DNA from: an uncultured Ignavibacteria bacterium | GTDB lineage: Bacteria; Bacteroidota; Ignavibacteria; SZUA-365 | Assembly: GCA_913061095.1 (NCBI GenBank) | Contig: CAJXVM010000007.1 | Span: forward strand, 1-64,000 | Direction: 5' to 3' | Length of the DNA stretch: 64,000 nucleotides | Part shown: positions 44,655 to 54,185 of the stretch, piece after piece | How positions within the stretch are numbered: position 1 is the stretch's first letter | How the letters are laid out: each line of letters starts with the position of its first letter | The notes under the pieces: model-generated | Told to the model about the DNA's origin: nothing | The model's database searches: none | What the model saw: only the letters and a program-made list of their open reading frames with translations | Position numbers and translations under genes: made by a program

Positions 44655-44994
44655 TGATTCCTCCGTTGGGGTTATGAATGATGAACAGGTTGAATAGCTC
44701 GAAGAATATGTTCCTAATGATTGATGTGCAAACTACCATTTACCGCTTGGAAAGTCAAGCAAATGGCACCCTGCCGGAACCTGTCACCGAGACGGCGAAG
44801 GGCGCTGTCGACAGTGCAGTCTGTAGAGTCGTATTCCCGTATTGCTCCATGAAAATGGATATCAATCCGTGACAGAATAGCACTCCGGGGCATGAATGTC
44901 AACACTGGGACAAAAAAAAGAACAATACCTCTCTTGCTCCGTGTCCGCTACCATGACTTGCAATTCCTGCCGTCGATAGGCATTTTTAAATGAT
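44655..44994. other. Divergent intergenic region
   Basis: Contains the promoter of the P-domain gene (44730-44758). On the other side, toward the lpxH-like gene, I see only AT-rich DNA around 44980-44995 and no clear -35/-10 pair or ribosome binding site. No gene or repeat recognised. Confidence 0.5.
44730..44758 (-). promoter_or_regulatory. Promoter of the P-domain protein gene (predicted)
   Basis: Minus-strand TTGACT (44753-44758), 17-nt spacer, TAGTTT (44730-44735), about 75 nt before the ATG. Confidence 0.65.
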
Positions 44995-45765
44995 ATGCCT
45001 GTCGATGACAGTTCCATAGCACCCCTGTATTTCCTCTCCGATGTCCATCTCGGCGTCGGAGACGAAGATGCCGAACGCCGCAAGCTCTCACGTCTCCTCG
45101 CGCTGCTCGAGCAGCTTCGCGGCGAGGCTGCCGCGCTCTATATCGTCGGCGATCTGTTCGACTTCTGGTACGAATACCGCTCCGTGGTGCCGCGTGGCTA
45201 TCACCGGCTGTACGCCCAGCTCGAACTGCTCGTCTCTTCAGGCGTCACGGTCACCTATCTCGCGGGCAATCACGACTTCGCCATCGGGGATTTCTTTTCA
45301 CGTGACCTCGGCGTGCGCGTGGAACGGGATCATGTGGGATTCACGTATGGCGTGAGGCGCTTCCACGTGTTTCACGGCGACGGACTCGCCGTGCGCGACG
45401 GCGGCTACCGCATGCTCAAACGCGTTCTGCGTTCACCGCTTTCCCAGTCCCTTTTCCGTCTGCTGCATCCCGACCTCGGCTTTGGCATCGCGCGGCGCTT
45501 CTCCCACAGCAGCCGCGATTACACCGCCACCAAACAGTACGGGGAAACCGACGGCATGCGTCTCGAAGCCGAACGCCGTATCCGCGAAGGCGCGGATATC
45601 GTCATCATGGGACATCGACACGTCCCCCGGCGTGAGGAACTCGATGGCGGCGTGTACGTAAACCTCGGAGACTGGATTCGCTATTTTACCTACGCCGTTT
45701 TCCGTGACGGCGACATCACGCTTCACACCATGATCAACGGAACACAGGAGCTGTACCAGGCATGA
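44995..45765 (+). CDS. UDP-2,3-diacylglucosamine hydrolase-like metallophosphatase
   Basis: 256 residues of the calcineurin-like LpxH family, which cleaves UDP-2,3-diacylglucosamine to lipid X during lipid A synthesis. The metal ligands are visible: D16 and H18 in SDVHLG, D53 in VGDLFDFW, N92-H93-D94 in GNHD, HGDG in the middle and GHRH near 203. The FDFW following the second ligand is typical for LpxH rather than for general phosphoesterases. It overlaps the PBP1A gene by 4 nt (ATGA), which couples lipid A and peptidoglycan functions. Confidence 0.88.
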   Translation: MPVDDSSIAPLYFLSDVHLGVGDEDAERRKLSRLLALLEQLRGEAAALYIVGDLFDFWYEYRSVVPRGYHRLYAQLELLVSSGVTVTYLAGNHDFAIGDFFSRDLGVRVERDHVGFTYGVRRFHVFHGDGLAVRDGGYRMLKRVLRSPLSQSLFRLLHPDLGFGIARRFSHSSRDYTATKQYGETDGMRLEAERRIREGADIVIMGHRHVPRREELDGGVYVNLGDWIRYFTYAVFRDGDITLHTMINGTQELYQA

Positions 45766-47969
45766 CGATCACGCCACGACGATTCTGGTCCATCGCACTT
45801 CCCGTCATCATCATCATCGGCGGCGGCTGGATGTTTCTCTCACATCTGACCGATGGACTCCCCTCGCTCGAAGAGCTTGAGAATCCACGCCCGCCATTCG
45901 CGACCCGCGTCTTCTCTGCCGATGGTGTCGTCATCGACCGGTTTTTCGAGGAAAACCGTTCGCGTATCACGTCGCTGGACAGCGTGCCGAATGCCTTTCT
46001 CGAGGCCTTGCTTGCCACCGAAGACCGGCGCTTTTTCGGACACTGGGGCGTTGATCTCCGCGGCGTGGCGCGTGTCATCGTTGAACGCGCCCTGAATCTC
46101 ACCCTTCGCGGTCCCGGCGCGAGCACCATCACGCAGCAGCTCGCCCGGCTTCTTTACCTGACGCGCGAGGTAACCATCACACGCAAGCTCCGTGAAATGC
46201 TGACAGCCGTGCAGATCGAGCGGCGCTATACTAAAAATGAAATCCTCATCATGTATCTCAACGTCGCGCCATTCGGGCGCGGCGCGTATGGCCTGCAGTC
46301 CGCAGCCAATGTGTACTTCGGCAAACAGCCACAGCACCTGACCACTTCCGAATGCGCCTTTCTCGTCGGTGCCCTCGCGAATCCCACGCGGTATGATCCG
46401 CGGCGCAGCTACCAGCGCGCGGTGTACCGGCGAAATACCGTGCTGCTGAACATGGTGGACGAAGGCTATCTCAGCGATTCCGAGTACTCCGGTATCCGCA
46501 AGGATTCAATCATCACCCGCTCCCGTGAGCGCTCCGCCGGCATCGCTCCGCATTTCGTGGAATATGTCCGCCAGCAGCTCCGCGAGAAAGCGGAAAAATA
46601 CGGATTCAACCTGTATCGGGACGGACTCTCCGTCTACACGACGATCGACAGCCGCATGCAGGAACATGCGAATCGCGCGGTGCGCGAGCATCTTGAACCC
46701 TTCCAGGATCAGTTCGACAACCGCTGGAGCTGGAACACACCCTCGCGGCGCGCCATTCTCGGTTCGGCGCTCACCGTTGCGATCAAGGCATCGCCAGAAT
46801 ACAAAGCGGCGGGGAGCGCGGATAGACGCGAACTCGTGGCAATACGGCTTCGCACGGACGAAGACTTCGTGGATTCCGTCCGCCAGGCACTCACAACGAT
46901 TCAGGTGGGCTTTGTCGCAATCAATCCGCAGACCGGTGAGATCAAGGCCATGGTGGGGAACTCCGCGATGGATTTCCGCTACGGACTCAATCACGTCACA
47001 CAGATCGCACGTCAGCCCGGCTCCACCTTCAAGCCGTTCATCTACACCGTCGCCATTGACAACGGCTACAGTCCCGCCTATCAGATCAGCAACGAGCCGA
47101 TTTCCATGAAGGACGGCTCGGGCAAACTCTGGGAGCCCCGGAATTTTGGCGGAGAAAGTGGCGGGAAATACACCCTTCGCAACGGACTGAAAAACTCCGT
47201 CAACCTCGTCGCCATCCGAACGATTCTCGAGATCGCACCGGCGGAGGAGGTCGTGCGTTACGCCCGTCGCATGGGCATCGAAACGCCACTGCGTCCCGTC
47301 CCCTCCCTGGCCATCGGCACATCCGAAGTCGTGCCGCTCGAGCTGATATCCTCCTATGGAGCATTCGCGAATGAGGGGATCTACGCCAATCCCTTCGGCA
47401 TCCTTCGCATCGAGGACCGCGATGGCCGCGTCATCGAAAACAACACCAGCGAAATCCGCGAAGTGCTCAGCAAGGAGACGGCCTTCATCATGGCGAGCAT
47501 GCTTCGCTCCGTGATCAACGGCGGCACCGGCTCGGGAACACGGCGGTGGTTCAACGGTCCGGCAGGCGGCAAGACAGGCACCACGCAGGATTATGCCGAT
47601 GCCTGGTTCATCGGATTCACACCCAATCTCGTCGCGGGTGTCTGGACGGGTTTCGACGACCGCCGCATCACGTTCACCGGATCCTACGGACAGGGAAGCG
47701 TGGCCGCCGCCCCGATCTGGGGTCGGTTCATGAAATACACGTATGGGGACAAACGCATTCCCCTCGTGCTGCGGGATTTCATCCAGCCCGAAGGCGTCAC
47801 GCAGGAAAAAATCTGTCTCGAATCTCAGAACCTGGCGAATCCCTTCTGTCCCAACACGGTCATGGAATACGTGAACGCTAAGTATTTCCCGGGCTACTGC
47901 ACCATCCACACCAACGCCTCGGCACCCGACAACATCACCGAGCCCCGCGAACGAACCATCGAATACTGA
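45762..47969 (+). CDS. Bifunctional penicillin-binding protein 1A
   Basis: Class A PBP of 735 residues: one N-terminal membrane helix (about 8-27), GT51 glycosyltransferase domain (about 45-225) with catalytic E87 in EDRRFF and GASTITQQLAR, and a transpeptidase domain with STFK (421-424), the SVN motif in KNSVNLVAIRT and KTGTT in PAGGKTGTTQDYADAWF. All motifs of both activities are present. Makes and cross-links peptidoglycan in the periplasm, complementing the FtsW/FtsI pair encoded in the dcw cluster. Confidence 0.95.
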   Translation: MTITPRRFWSIALPVIIIIGGGWMFLSHLTDGLPSLEELENPRPPFATRVFSADGVVIDRFFEENRSRITSLDSVPNAFLEALLATEDRRFFGHWGVDLRGVARVIVERALNLTLRGPGASTITQQLARLLYLTREVTITRKLREMLTAVQIERRYTKNEILIMYLNVAPFGRGAYGLQSAANVYFGKQPQHLTTSECAFLVGALANPTRYDPRRSYQRAVYRRNTVLLNMVDEGYLSDSEYSGIRKDSIITRSRERSAGIAPHFVEYVRQQLREKAEKYGFNLYRDGLSVYTTIDSRMQEHANRAVREHLEPFQDQFDNRWSWNTPSRRAILGSALTVAIKASPEYKAAGSADRRELVAIRLRTDEDFVDSVRQALTTIQVGFVAINPQTGEIKAMVGNSAMDFRYGLNHVTQIARQPGSTFKPFIYTVAIDNGYSPAYQISNEPISMKDGSGKLWEPRNFGGESGGKYTLRNGLKNSVNLVAIRTILEIAPAEEVVRYARRMGIETPLRPVPSLAIGTSEVVPLELISSYGAFANEGIYANPFGILRIEDRDGRVIENNTSEIREVLSKETAFIMASMLRSVINGGTGSGTRRWFNGPAGGKTGTTQDYADAWFIGFTPNLVAGVWTGFDDRRITFTGSYGQGSVAAAPIWGRFMKYTYGDKRIPLVLRDFIQPEGVTQEKICLESQNLANPFCPNTVMEYVNAKYFPGYCTIHTNASAPDNITEPRERTIEY

Positions 47970-48005
47970 GACGCAATGCAACCGGAAACGGGACCGTCTC
48001 TCCAC

Positions 48006-48034
48006 TTGCGCCTCAGCCGGACAAGGGCTACATT
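48006..48034 (+). promoter_or_regulatory. Promoter of the lipoprotein gene (predicted)
   Basis: TTGCGC (48006-48011), 17-nt spacer, TACATT (48029-48034; TACATTTC), about 50 nt before the ATG at 48090. Confidence 0.5.
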
Positions 48035-48089
48035 TCATTTTTCCGCATGGAATTCAAACACACTCTACTCATCATTCACGGAGAGACGC

Positions 48090-48743
48090 ATGAGGAATAC
48101 ATATTCCATTCTGCTCACCTGTTGCCTGCTCACTGCGTTCATGGTCACCGCCTGTGGTGGCGACGGCGAGCAGAAAAGTGAACTGGACAAACTCGCCGAA
48201 GCGGCGGAGAACATGGGGAAAGCTGCGGAGGAAATGGGAAAATCTGCTGAGGAGATGGCGACTGGCGCCACCGCCGACGTGGAACCGCAGCCGGCAGTCA
48301 GCTTCCGCGTGCTGATGGATTATCTGCCCGAGGAATTCCATAGCCTCGAGACCGACGGAGCAGAGGGCGAAACAATGACTATGGGCAACTGGAATTACTC
48401 ACAGGCCAAGATACGCTTCCGCGGCGAACGCGAGCAGGCGAATGTGGACATCTTCGATTATGCCTACATTCCCATGCTGTACTCCTCCTTCCGCATGATG
48501 TGGAAGATGAAATACGCCAAGGAAAGCTCAAGCGGTTACGAACGCACCACCGAGATCGAGGGCTTTCCCGCGATTGAGAAATGGAAGGAGTCCAATGAGA
48601 CTGGCGAGATTACCGTGCTCGTGGGCGACCGCTTCATCGTGACGGTCAAGACATCATGGATCGGTGAGGATGCGACGCGGGAGCTGCTCGACAGTATCGA
48701 TCTCAAATCCCTCGCAAACGAAACCTCGGAAAATCCTGCCTGA
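48090..48743 (+). CDS. Lipoprotein of unknown function
   Basis: 217 residues with a lipoprotein signal ending FMVTACGG (cysteine about residue 21). A short Lys/Glu/Ala-rich helix with repeated AEEMGK words (about 32-55) leads into a globular part (YLPEEFHSLETDGAEGE ... IEGFPAIEKW ... VLVGDRFIVTVK). No family recognised with certainty. The ATG at 48090 has GGAGAG upstream; the frame is open further but within the promoter region. Confidence 0.82.
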   Translation: MRNTYSILLTCCLLTAFMVTACGGDGEQKSELDKLAEAAENMGKAAEEMGKSAEEMATGATADVEPQPAVSFRVLMDYLPEEFHSLETDGAEGETMTMGNWNYSQAKIRFRGEREQANVDIFDYAYIPMLYSSFRMMWKMKYAKESSSGYERTTEIEGFPAIEKWKESNETGEITVLVGDRFIVTVKTSWIGEDATRELLDSIDLKSLANETSENPA

Positions 48744-48774
48744 AGCACGATGCGGTGAAGACGGCAGAACTGCG

Positions 48775-48796
48775 AACGCGGCCCCCGGGCCGCGTT
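48775..48796. terminator. Hairpin between convergent genes
   Basis: AACGCGGCC (48775-48783) pairs perfectly with GGCCGCGTT (48788-48796) around CCCG. It lies between the lipoprotein gene and the convergent btuF-like gene. The T-run is weak on both strands. Confidence 0.55.
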
Positions 48797-48803
48797 TCGC
48801 GTT

Positions 48804-49739
48804 TCAGGGCGAGGGTGAATCGGGCGCCGGTGAATCCGTGCCGCTGATTAACGCACGCAACCGGCGCGCCGCCAGGAAGGCACGGGGTCCGGGACGCAGG
48901 AATACGTCGGCATCGACGGCATGCAGCCGTCCATCCTGTACCGCGCGCACGTGCCGCCACTCGGGGAAGCGTTCGATCAGACCATCACGTCGCACGTGCA
49001 TATCATCGGGGAAAATGATCAGATCGGGATTCATGCGCAGGACGGTCTCCCTGTTCAGGGTCGGATAATTGCCCGGCGCTTCCGCGGCGGCGTTGCGTCC
49101 CCCGGCGAGCGCGATGATTTCATTAATGAATGTTCTGCCGCCCGCCGCCATCAGAGGCTGTGTGGATATCAGGACGAGCACGCTGGCCGGCGCAGGCGGG
49201 GCAGCTCCACGCAGATCCTCGGCTATCCCGCGAAGAGAATCCGTGAGACGCTTCGCCCGATCCTCGTGTCCCGTGATGCTTCCGAACTGCAGCAGCGATG
49301 TCAGCACGCCGTCGAGTGTCCGCGGATTCGATACGAACAGCCGCAGACCCACGCGCTCAAGCGCATCGAAACTCGACTGCGTGTTTCCTTCCACGGAAAT
49401 GAAAACCAGATCGGGCCGCAGGGCGAGAACACGTTCTGCATCAGGATTCAGCAGATCGCCCACCTCCGGCAGCGTACTGACCGCCGCGGGATAATTGCAC
49501 GACTGCGTCACACCAACCACGGCGTCACCGGCACCGACGGCGAAGAGCATTTCCGTCAGACTCGGCGCCAGACTGACAATGCGGCGCGGGATGCTGTCGA
49601 AGCGCACCTCTCTGCCGAGATCGTCGGTCAGCGTGAACGCCGCCGAGGGAGTCCGTTCAGAGGAATCGCCTGAGCACCCCGCGAGCACATGCAGCGCAAG
49701 AAGCGACAGGGCAACGACACGTGCGATTCGTCTCAGCAC
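48804..49739 (-). CDS. BtuF-like substrate-binding lipoprotein (cobalamin or siderophore type)
   Basis: 311-residue periplasmic binding protein of ABC import systems, helical-backbone type. A lipoprotein signal ends in LHVLAGCS. Typical stretches: PRRIVSLAPSLTEMLFAVGAGDAVVGVTQ, CNYPAAVSTLPEVGDLLNPD and LRPDLVFI. The family includes BtuF (vitamin B12) and Fe3+-siderophore binders; SLAPSLTEMLFAVGAG with the following CNYP resembles BtuF-like proteins most. Permease and ATPase genes are absent from the window. The start read here is GTG, 7 nt after the proline dehydrogenase gene. Confidence 0.85.
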   Translation of the reverse strand: MLRRIARVVALSLLALHVLAGCSGDSSERTPSAAFTLTDDLGREVRFDSIPRRIVSLAPSLTEMLFAVGAGDAVVGVTQSCNYPAAVSTLPEVGDLLNPDAERVLALRPDLVFISVEGNTQSSFDALERVGLRLFVSNPRTLDGVLTSLLQFGSITGHEDRAKRLTDSLRGIAEDLRGAAPPAPASVLVLISTQPLMAAGGRTFINEIIALAGGRNAAAEAPGNYPTLNRETVLRMNPDLIIFPDDMHVRRDGLIERFPEWRHVRAVQDGRLHAVDADVFLRPGPRAFLAARRLRALISGTDSPAPDSPSP

Positions 49740-49746
49740 AGTGTTC

Positions 49747-50655
49747 TTATTTGTTGATTCCGAAAATCGCCTTCATGACATGCATTGCCATGGACGGATT
49801 CTCCTTGAGCCGGCGGGTGGAGTAGGCGTACCACTGGTCACCGAAGGGGACGTACACGCGCAGGCGATGTCCCGTGCCCACGATATCGTCACGGCGCTTT
49901 TCACGGACGCCCAGCAGCATCTGGAATTCATATTCCTCGCGCTTGAGATCCATTTCGCCAATCCTGCGCAGCGCGTGCTCGAGCAGCACATCGTCATGGG
50001 TGGCGATACCGATGTAAACGTTTTCCCGCAGACCAAGATCCAGGATCTGATTGAAATTCTCCTGCACTTTCTTCCGGTCGCGATATGAAATTTCCACCGG
50101 CTCGACATAAATGCCCTTGCAGAGACGGATGTTCGTCTTTCCGTCTGCGATGAGATCCTTCAGATCGTCCTCGGTGCGGTGGAGATACGCCTGCAGCACA
50201 ACGCCCACGTGATGGCCGTAATCGCGCCGGAGGACCTTGTACATCTCAAGCGTGCTGTCGGTGAAGGGATGATCTTCCATATCGAGACGCACGAAGTTGT
50301 CGTACCCGCATGCGATGTCGAGCAGGAAGCGAACGTTTTCTTCGAAAAATGCCGTGTCGATGGCGAGTCCCAGCTGCGTGGGCTTGATGGAAAGATTGGC
50401 GTCGAGTTTGTGCTCGTTGATGGCATGAAGCACCTGCTCGCACTGCCGGCGCATGTCGAGGGCCTCCTCGCGGGAATTGACGCTCTCCCCGAGGACGTCC
50501 ATGGTGGCCATGATGCCTTTTGCATTCAGTTCGCGGACGACGCGCACGCCGTCTTCCAGCGTTTCCCCGGCGATGTAGGGCCGCGCAAAATAGCCCACGA
50601 TGGGCCGTGGGACGAGGGGGATGGTCGCTGCGATAATTTTTGAGAAGAATGACAT
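49747..50655 (-). CDS. Proline dehydrogenase
   Basis: Monofunctional FAD-dependent proline dehydrogenase of 302 residues that oxidises proline to pyrroline-5-carboxylate. Seen: SIKPTQLGLAID, FVRLDMEDHPFTDSTL, VVLQAYLHRTEDDL, IRLCKGIYVEP, IATHDD, FQMLLGVREK and the C-terminal RVYVPFGDQWYAYSTRRLKEN. The pyrroline-5-carboxylate dehydrogenase gene is not nearby. Has its own promoter at 50739-50767. Confidence 0.95.
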   Translation of the reverse strand: MSFFSKIIAATIPLVPRPIVGYFARPYIAGETLEDGVRVVRELNAKGIMATMDVLGESVNSREEALDMRRQCEQVLHAINEHKLDANLSIKPTQLGLAIDTAFFEENVRFLLDIACGYDNFVRLDMEDHPFTDSTLEMYKVLRRDYGHHVGVVLQAYLHRTEDDLKDLIADGKTNIRLCKGIYVEPVEISYRDRKKVQENFNQILDLGLRENVYIGIATHDDVLLEHALRRIGEMDLKREEYEFQMLLGVREKRRDDIVGTGHRLRVYVPFGDQWYAYSTRRLKENPSMAMHVMKAIFGINK

Positions 50656-50738
50656 GGTGGGATCACTCTGTAAGCGTTGGAAGGGTAGTAAAACTCAGGC
50701 CCCGCGGCGAGGCGGCCGCGGAATCCCTGCCGTCAACA

Positions 50739-50767
50739 AAATTACCGCCGCCAATGAGGAAAACCAA
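50739..50767 (-). promoter_or_regulatory. Promoter of proline dehydrogenase (predicted)
   Basis: Minus-strand TTGGTT (50762-50767), 17-nt spacer, TAATTT (50739-50744; TAATTTTG). Confidence 0.55.
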
Positions 50768-50787
50768 ACCTTTTAGTCTTCGAAGGG

Positions 50788-51912
50788 TCACCCATCGAGG
50801 AGTTCGCGGTAGACGGCCATGGTCCGTTCCGCGATGCGTGTGTTGGTGTACTGCTCGAGCACTCGGGCGCGGCCGCGGGGTCCGTACTCGGCGCGCAGAT
50901 CGGGACTGTTGAGCAGCATCTGCAGCTTTTCCCGCATCTCCTCCCAGTTCCGCTCTTCGAATGTGAATCCGGCGTCACCGATGACGCGCGGGATTTCGGC
51001 GTGTGTGGATCCGATCACCGGCACCTCGGATGCCATCGCCTGCACGAGCACCTGTCCGAACTGCTCTTTCCAGTGCGGCACCGTGTAGGACGGCAGTACG
51101 AGCAGGTCCATGGCATTGATATGCCGCGGCACGTCGCTGTGCGGGATGGAAATGCACATGCGCATGCGTTCCGCGAGACCGAGTTCCTTCGCGCGCTCGC
51201 GCAGCGCCTGCTCTTGCGCACCGCCGCCGATGAACAGCAGCGAGAAGTCACCCTTCAGCTGAGCGGCGGTCTCGAGCAGATTCATCACGCCCTTCTCCGG
51301 CACGAACCGTCCGATGAAACCGATGACGGTGCCCCGCAGCCCGAGTTCCTCCCGCAGGGACGCGGCATCCCGCTCCTGAAAGAGCTCCGGGTCCAGCCCG
51401 AGCAAAGGCATAACGTGAATTGGCTTTTCGAATCCTTTTTCCCGCAGGATATCCCGCGCGTCGCTGTTGCCGCATATCGCGGCGTCACTGCGGATGAGGT
51501 TGAAGCGCTCGAAAAAGGTGAACGGGAAATTGAGCGTTTTTTCGAAGTTCATCCAGGTGAAGAACAGCGTCTTCGCCCGGGGAGCGAACACACGGCGATA
51601 GACCAGGGCCTGAAAATAGGAAAACGCGTCGGTCCCCTCCTCGACGTGCAGAATATCAGGCGAAAACGACCGCATGCCGAGATCACCGGAACGGTAAACA
51701 TGCGCCGCCTCCTTGCCGCTGAACCAGACCGGCAGCGGACGCACGTCGAGTTCGTCGTCGTGATGCTCGTCGGCGCGAATCGTGAAGAGGTAGTCCTTCC
51801 ACACCGTCGGCACGATGATGCGGAGATCGACGTCGTACATGCGCACGAGCTCACGCCACTTCTCCCGGCCGACGCGGGTGATGTACGTATGGCTGATGAC
51901 AAGAACCTTCAC
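50788..51912 (-). CDS. Glycosyltransferase family 4
   Basis: 374-residue GT-B enzyme, retaining type. The C-terminal half holds the donor-binding part: IGFIGRFVPEKGVMNLLE, LLFIGGGAQEQAL and VQAMASEVPVIGSTHAEIPRVIG with the EX7E-like glutamates. The N-terminal half begins VLVISHTY. Last gene of the polysaccharide operon, 87 nt after the preceding glycosyltransferase. Sugar donor and acceptor are unknown. Confidence 0.9.
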   Translation of the reverse strand: MKVLVISHTYITRVGREKWRELVRMYDVDLRIIVPTVWKDYLFTIRADEHHDDELDVRPLPVWFSGKEAAHVYRSGDLGMRSFSPDILHVEEGTDAFSYFQALVYRRVFAPRAKTLFFTWMNFEKTLNFPFTFFERFNLIRSDAAICGNSDARDILREKGFEKPIHVMPLLGLDPELFQERDAASLREELGLRGTVIGFIGRFVPEKGVMNLLETAAQLKGDFSLLFIGGGAQEQALRERAKELGLAERMRMCISIPHSDVPRHINAMDLLVLPSYTVPHWKEQFGQVLVQAMASEVPVIGSTHAEIPRVIGDAGFTFEERNWEEMREKLQMLLNSPDLRAEYGPRGRARVLEQYTNTRIAERTMAVYRELLDG

Positions 51913-51999
51913 GGACGCCTCCGGCTGGATGCTGTCATGTCGCTGCGTGCATGCATGTGCGGTGAATGCATGGAACGGCCTGCCGTCACGGGGCGGAAA

Positions 52000-53151
52000 T
52001 CATCCATGCGCCGCAATCGCCTTTTCGTACACGTCAACGGTGCGCCGCGCGATTTCGGGCCATGCGAATTCCTGTTCAACTCGTCTGCGCGCGCCTTCCC
52101 CGAGCGTCCGGCGCAGCTCGGCATCCTGCAGAAGACGGATGAACTGCGCGGCGAGCTGTTCGGGACTGCGCGGCTCGACGAGCAGTCCGCTCTTGCCGTG
52201 CTCGATGATCTCAGGGATGCCGCCGACACGGGTACCGACCAGCGGCAGTCCGCTGGCCATGGCCTCGAGACCGGATATGCTCGTGGCTTCCATCAGCGAC
52301 GGGAGTGCCGCGACGGATGCAAGCGCGTAAAACTGCGGCATGGCGATGTTCGGAACGTTCCCGGTAAAAAAGACGTCCTGCGCTTCGCCGGCTTCCCGCA
52401 GCAGCTGCTCGAAACGCCGCCGTTCCTCGGGAAAACCACCGCCAACGATGAGGAACTGCGCTTCCGGCACCTCGCGGCGCACCAGGGGCACGGCGCGGAT
52501 GAAATATTCCACACCGTTTTTAGGCTCCAGGCGACGGGGACAGATAACGACCGGGCGCGACGGATCGAGGCCGTAATCCTTGTCGATAACACCGAAGCTG
52601 TTTCCCGGATGAAATTTTTTCGCGTCCACCCCGTTCGGGATGTAGAAATTGCGCGCGGGTGCGATGCCCGTGGCGGTGGACTTTTCGTACAGCTCGCGGC
52701 TGGGACTGATGATGGCGTCGGCATGACCGAGAAACATGCGGATCTTGCGGCGGCCCGCGGGAGTCTCGTACATCTCCAGGTAATTCGACGTGTGGTTGGT
52801 CCACACCAGCGGGATGTCGCGCCGCAGCGTCCAGGTCGTCCAGCAGTTGGGCGTCAGGTCGTGCCAGTGCAGCACCTGGAACCCGTGCTCCCCGTGCAGC
52901 TTTCGCACATAGTCGCGCACCCTGCGGATGTATTTCAGATGCTTGATCCGCGGCGTGTCGCTGTCGATGAAGAGGTCATGGACGGTGAATCCCTCCATGT
53001 CCCGAACCGCATTCTCGCCACTCCCGTAGACGGGATGGACGAGATGCAGCTGATGGCCGTTCTGCACATGTGCGCGGGCCAGTTCCAGCGCGTGTGTGGC
53101 CATGCCGCCGACATTGGGAAGAAAATCAGACGTAAGAAGCAGAATATTCAT
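52000..53151 (-). CDS. Glycosyltransferase family 4
   Basis: 383 residues, GT-B fold. Start NILLLTSDFLPNVGGMATHALELA is the typical acceptor domain with the GG loop; donor domain includes VVICPRRLEPKNGVEYFI, FLIVGGGFPEER and LPSLMEATSISGLEAMASGLPLVGTRVGGIPEII. It starts 2 nt after the CgeB-like gene. Substrates unknown. Confidence 0.92.
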   Translation of the reverse strand: MNILLLTSDFLPNVGGMATHALELARAHVQNGHQLHLVHPVYGSGENAVRDMEGFTVHDLFIDSDTPRIKHLKYIRRVRDYVRKLHGEHGFQVLHWHDLTPNCWTTWTLRRDIPLVWTNHTSNYLEMYETPAGRRKIRMFLGHADAIISPSRELYEKSTATGIAPARNFYIPNGVDAKKFHPGNSFGVIDKDYGLDPSRPVVICPRRLEPKNGVEYFIRAVPLVRREVPEAQFLIVGGGFPEERRRFEQLLREAGEAQDVFFTGNVPNIAMPQFYALASVAALPSLMEATSISGLEAMASGLPLVGTRVGGIPEIIEHGKSGLLVEPRSPEQLAAQFIRLLQDAELRRTLGEGARRRVEQEFAWPEIARRTVDVYEKAIAAHG

Positions 53152-53153
53152 GG

Positions 53154-54185
53154 TCAGGTTCCGAGCAGCGCGCGCGCGTCGTCGACCACGCGGCGCAGTC
53201 TGTGTATGGCCTGGTGCTCGGCGGTCGCGCGTTCGTGTCCCGCGCGGGCGATGGCCAGGCGTTCGTCTTCATGATCGATATAGTAGCGGATTTTTTCCTT
53301 CAGCTCATCCACCGAATCAAAGCAGGCGATTTCTTTTCCTTCAACATAAAGGTCTTCCGACTGCTCACGCGAACGCTGCGTGAGGAGAAAACCTCCGAAC
53401 CCCGGAATTTCAAGCGTACGTACGTTGTGGGAGTCCCTGTTCTGTTCCCGCAGGAAATTCAGGTGAATTTTCGACACGGCGAACAGCTTGGAAATCTCTT
53501 CACCGTACACCGCGTTGCCCTTCCAGTGCGCGCGAAGCGGCTTGGTCTCGGGAACGCGCTCCCACATGTTGCCCCAGACCGAGAGATCGAACTCGGTGAT
53601 CCTCTCCAGCCACCACTCGCGCATCGGCTCCCAGGTGCCGGCGAATACGACGTCGGTGGCATATTTCGCGCGGTCTTCATCCGAGACCTGCTCCGGGAGC
53701 TGCAGCATGGCGGGATCGTAGCAGAATGGCAGGTATTCCACCCGCTGCGCCCCCGACTCACGCAGCGGCGCGATCAGCGATTTCGCGTAGATGTAGTAGA
53801 TGTCGAACAGCGGGATGCTCGCGATGCTGTCCCGCGTAGCATTGCGGTTTTCAATATTGAAGGGACCGTCGGGATACCACTGCAGCAGCACGGGACCATA
53901 CTTCTCCTTCACCTCGCGGATGGCGGATTCGTAGATCGTTTCGCCCTTGAGGAAGAAGACCACGTCGGGACGAAAATCCGCGACCGCCTGCACGAAGGCC
54001 GCATTCATCCTGCGGCGATTGATGCGCCGCGTCGCTGCGGACACGACGGGGAGTCCCGCTCCGGCGGTGAAAAACGGCTTGCGGAAATCGAAGACTTCGA
54101 CTTCGCAGCCGAGCTGTTCGAGATAGCCGCGGTAGGACCATCCTCCCGTTCCGTACCAGTATTCGCAGACAAGAAGAAGCTTCAT
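53154..54185 (-). CDS. CgeB-like glycosyltransferase
   Basis: 343 residues of the CgeB / Glyco_trans_1_2 type. It has a short N-terminal domain starting LLLVCEYWYGTGGWSYRGYLEQLG, PDVVFFLKGE, LLQWYPDGPFNIENRN and, in the C-terminal half, VVFAGTWEPMREWWLERI, KIHLNFLREQNRDSHNVRTLEIPGFGGFLL and the final EHQAIHRL region. Members glycosylate spore coats or surface glycans elsewhere; here the operon points to a surface polysaccharide. It overlaps the flippase gene by 4 nt. Confidence 0.87.
   Translation of the reverse strand: MKLLLVCEYWYGTGGWSYRGYLEQLGCEVEVFDFRKPFFTAGAGLPVVSAATRRINRRRMNAAFVQAVADFRPDVVFFLKGETIYESAIREVKEKYGPVLLQWYPDGPFNIENRNATRDSIASIPLFDIYYIYAKSLIAPLRESGAQRVEYLPFCYDPAMLQLPEQVSDEDRAKYATDVVFAGTWEPMREWWLERITEFDLSVWGNMWERVPETKPLRAHWKGNAVYGEEISKLFAVSKIHLNFLREQNRDSHNVRTLEIPGFGGFLLTQRSREQSEDLYVEGKEIACFDSVDELKEKIRYYIDHEDERLAIARAGHERATAEHQAIHRLRRVVDDARALLGT

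Noticed and set aside
51001-53274. 757-codon plus-strand open frame opposite two glycosyltransferases
   Set aside because: Spans two well-supported minus-strand genes and their spacer; typical GC-rich shadow.
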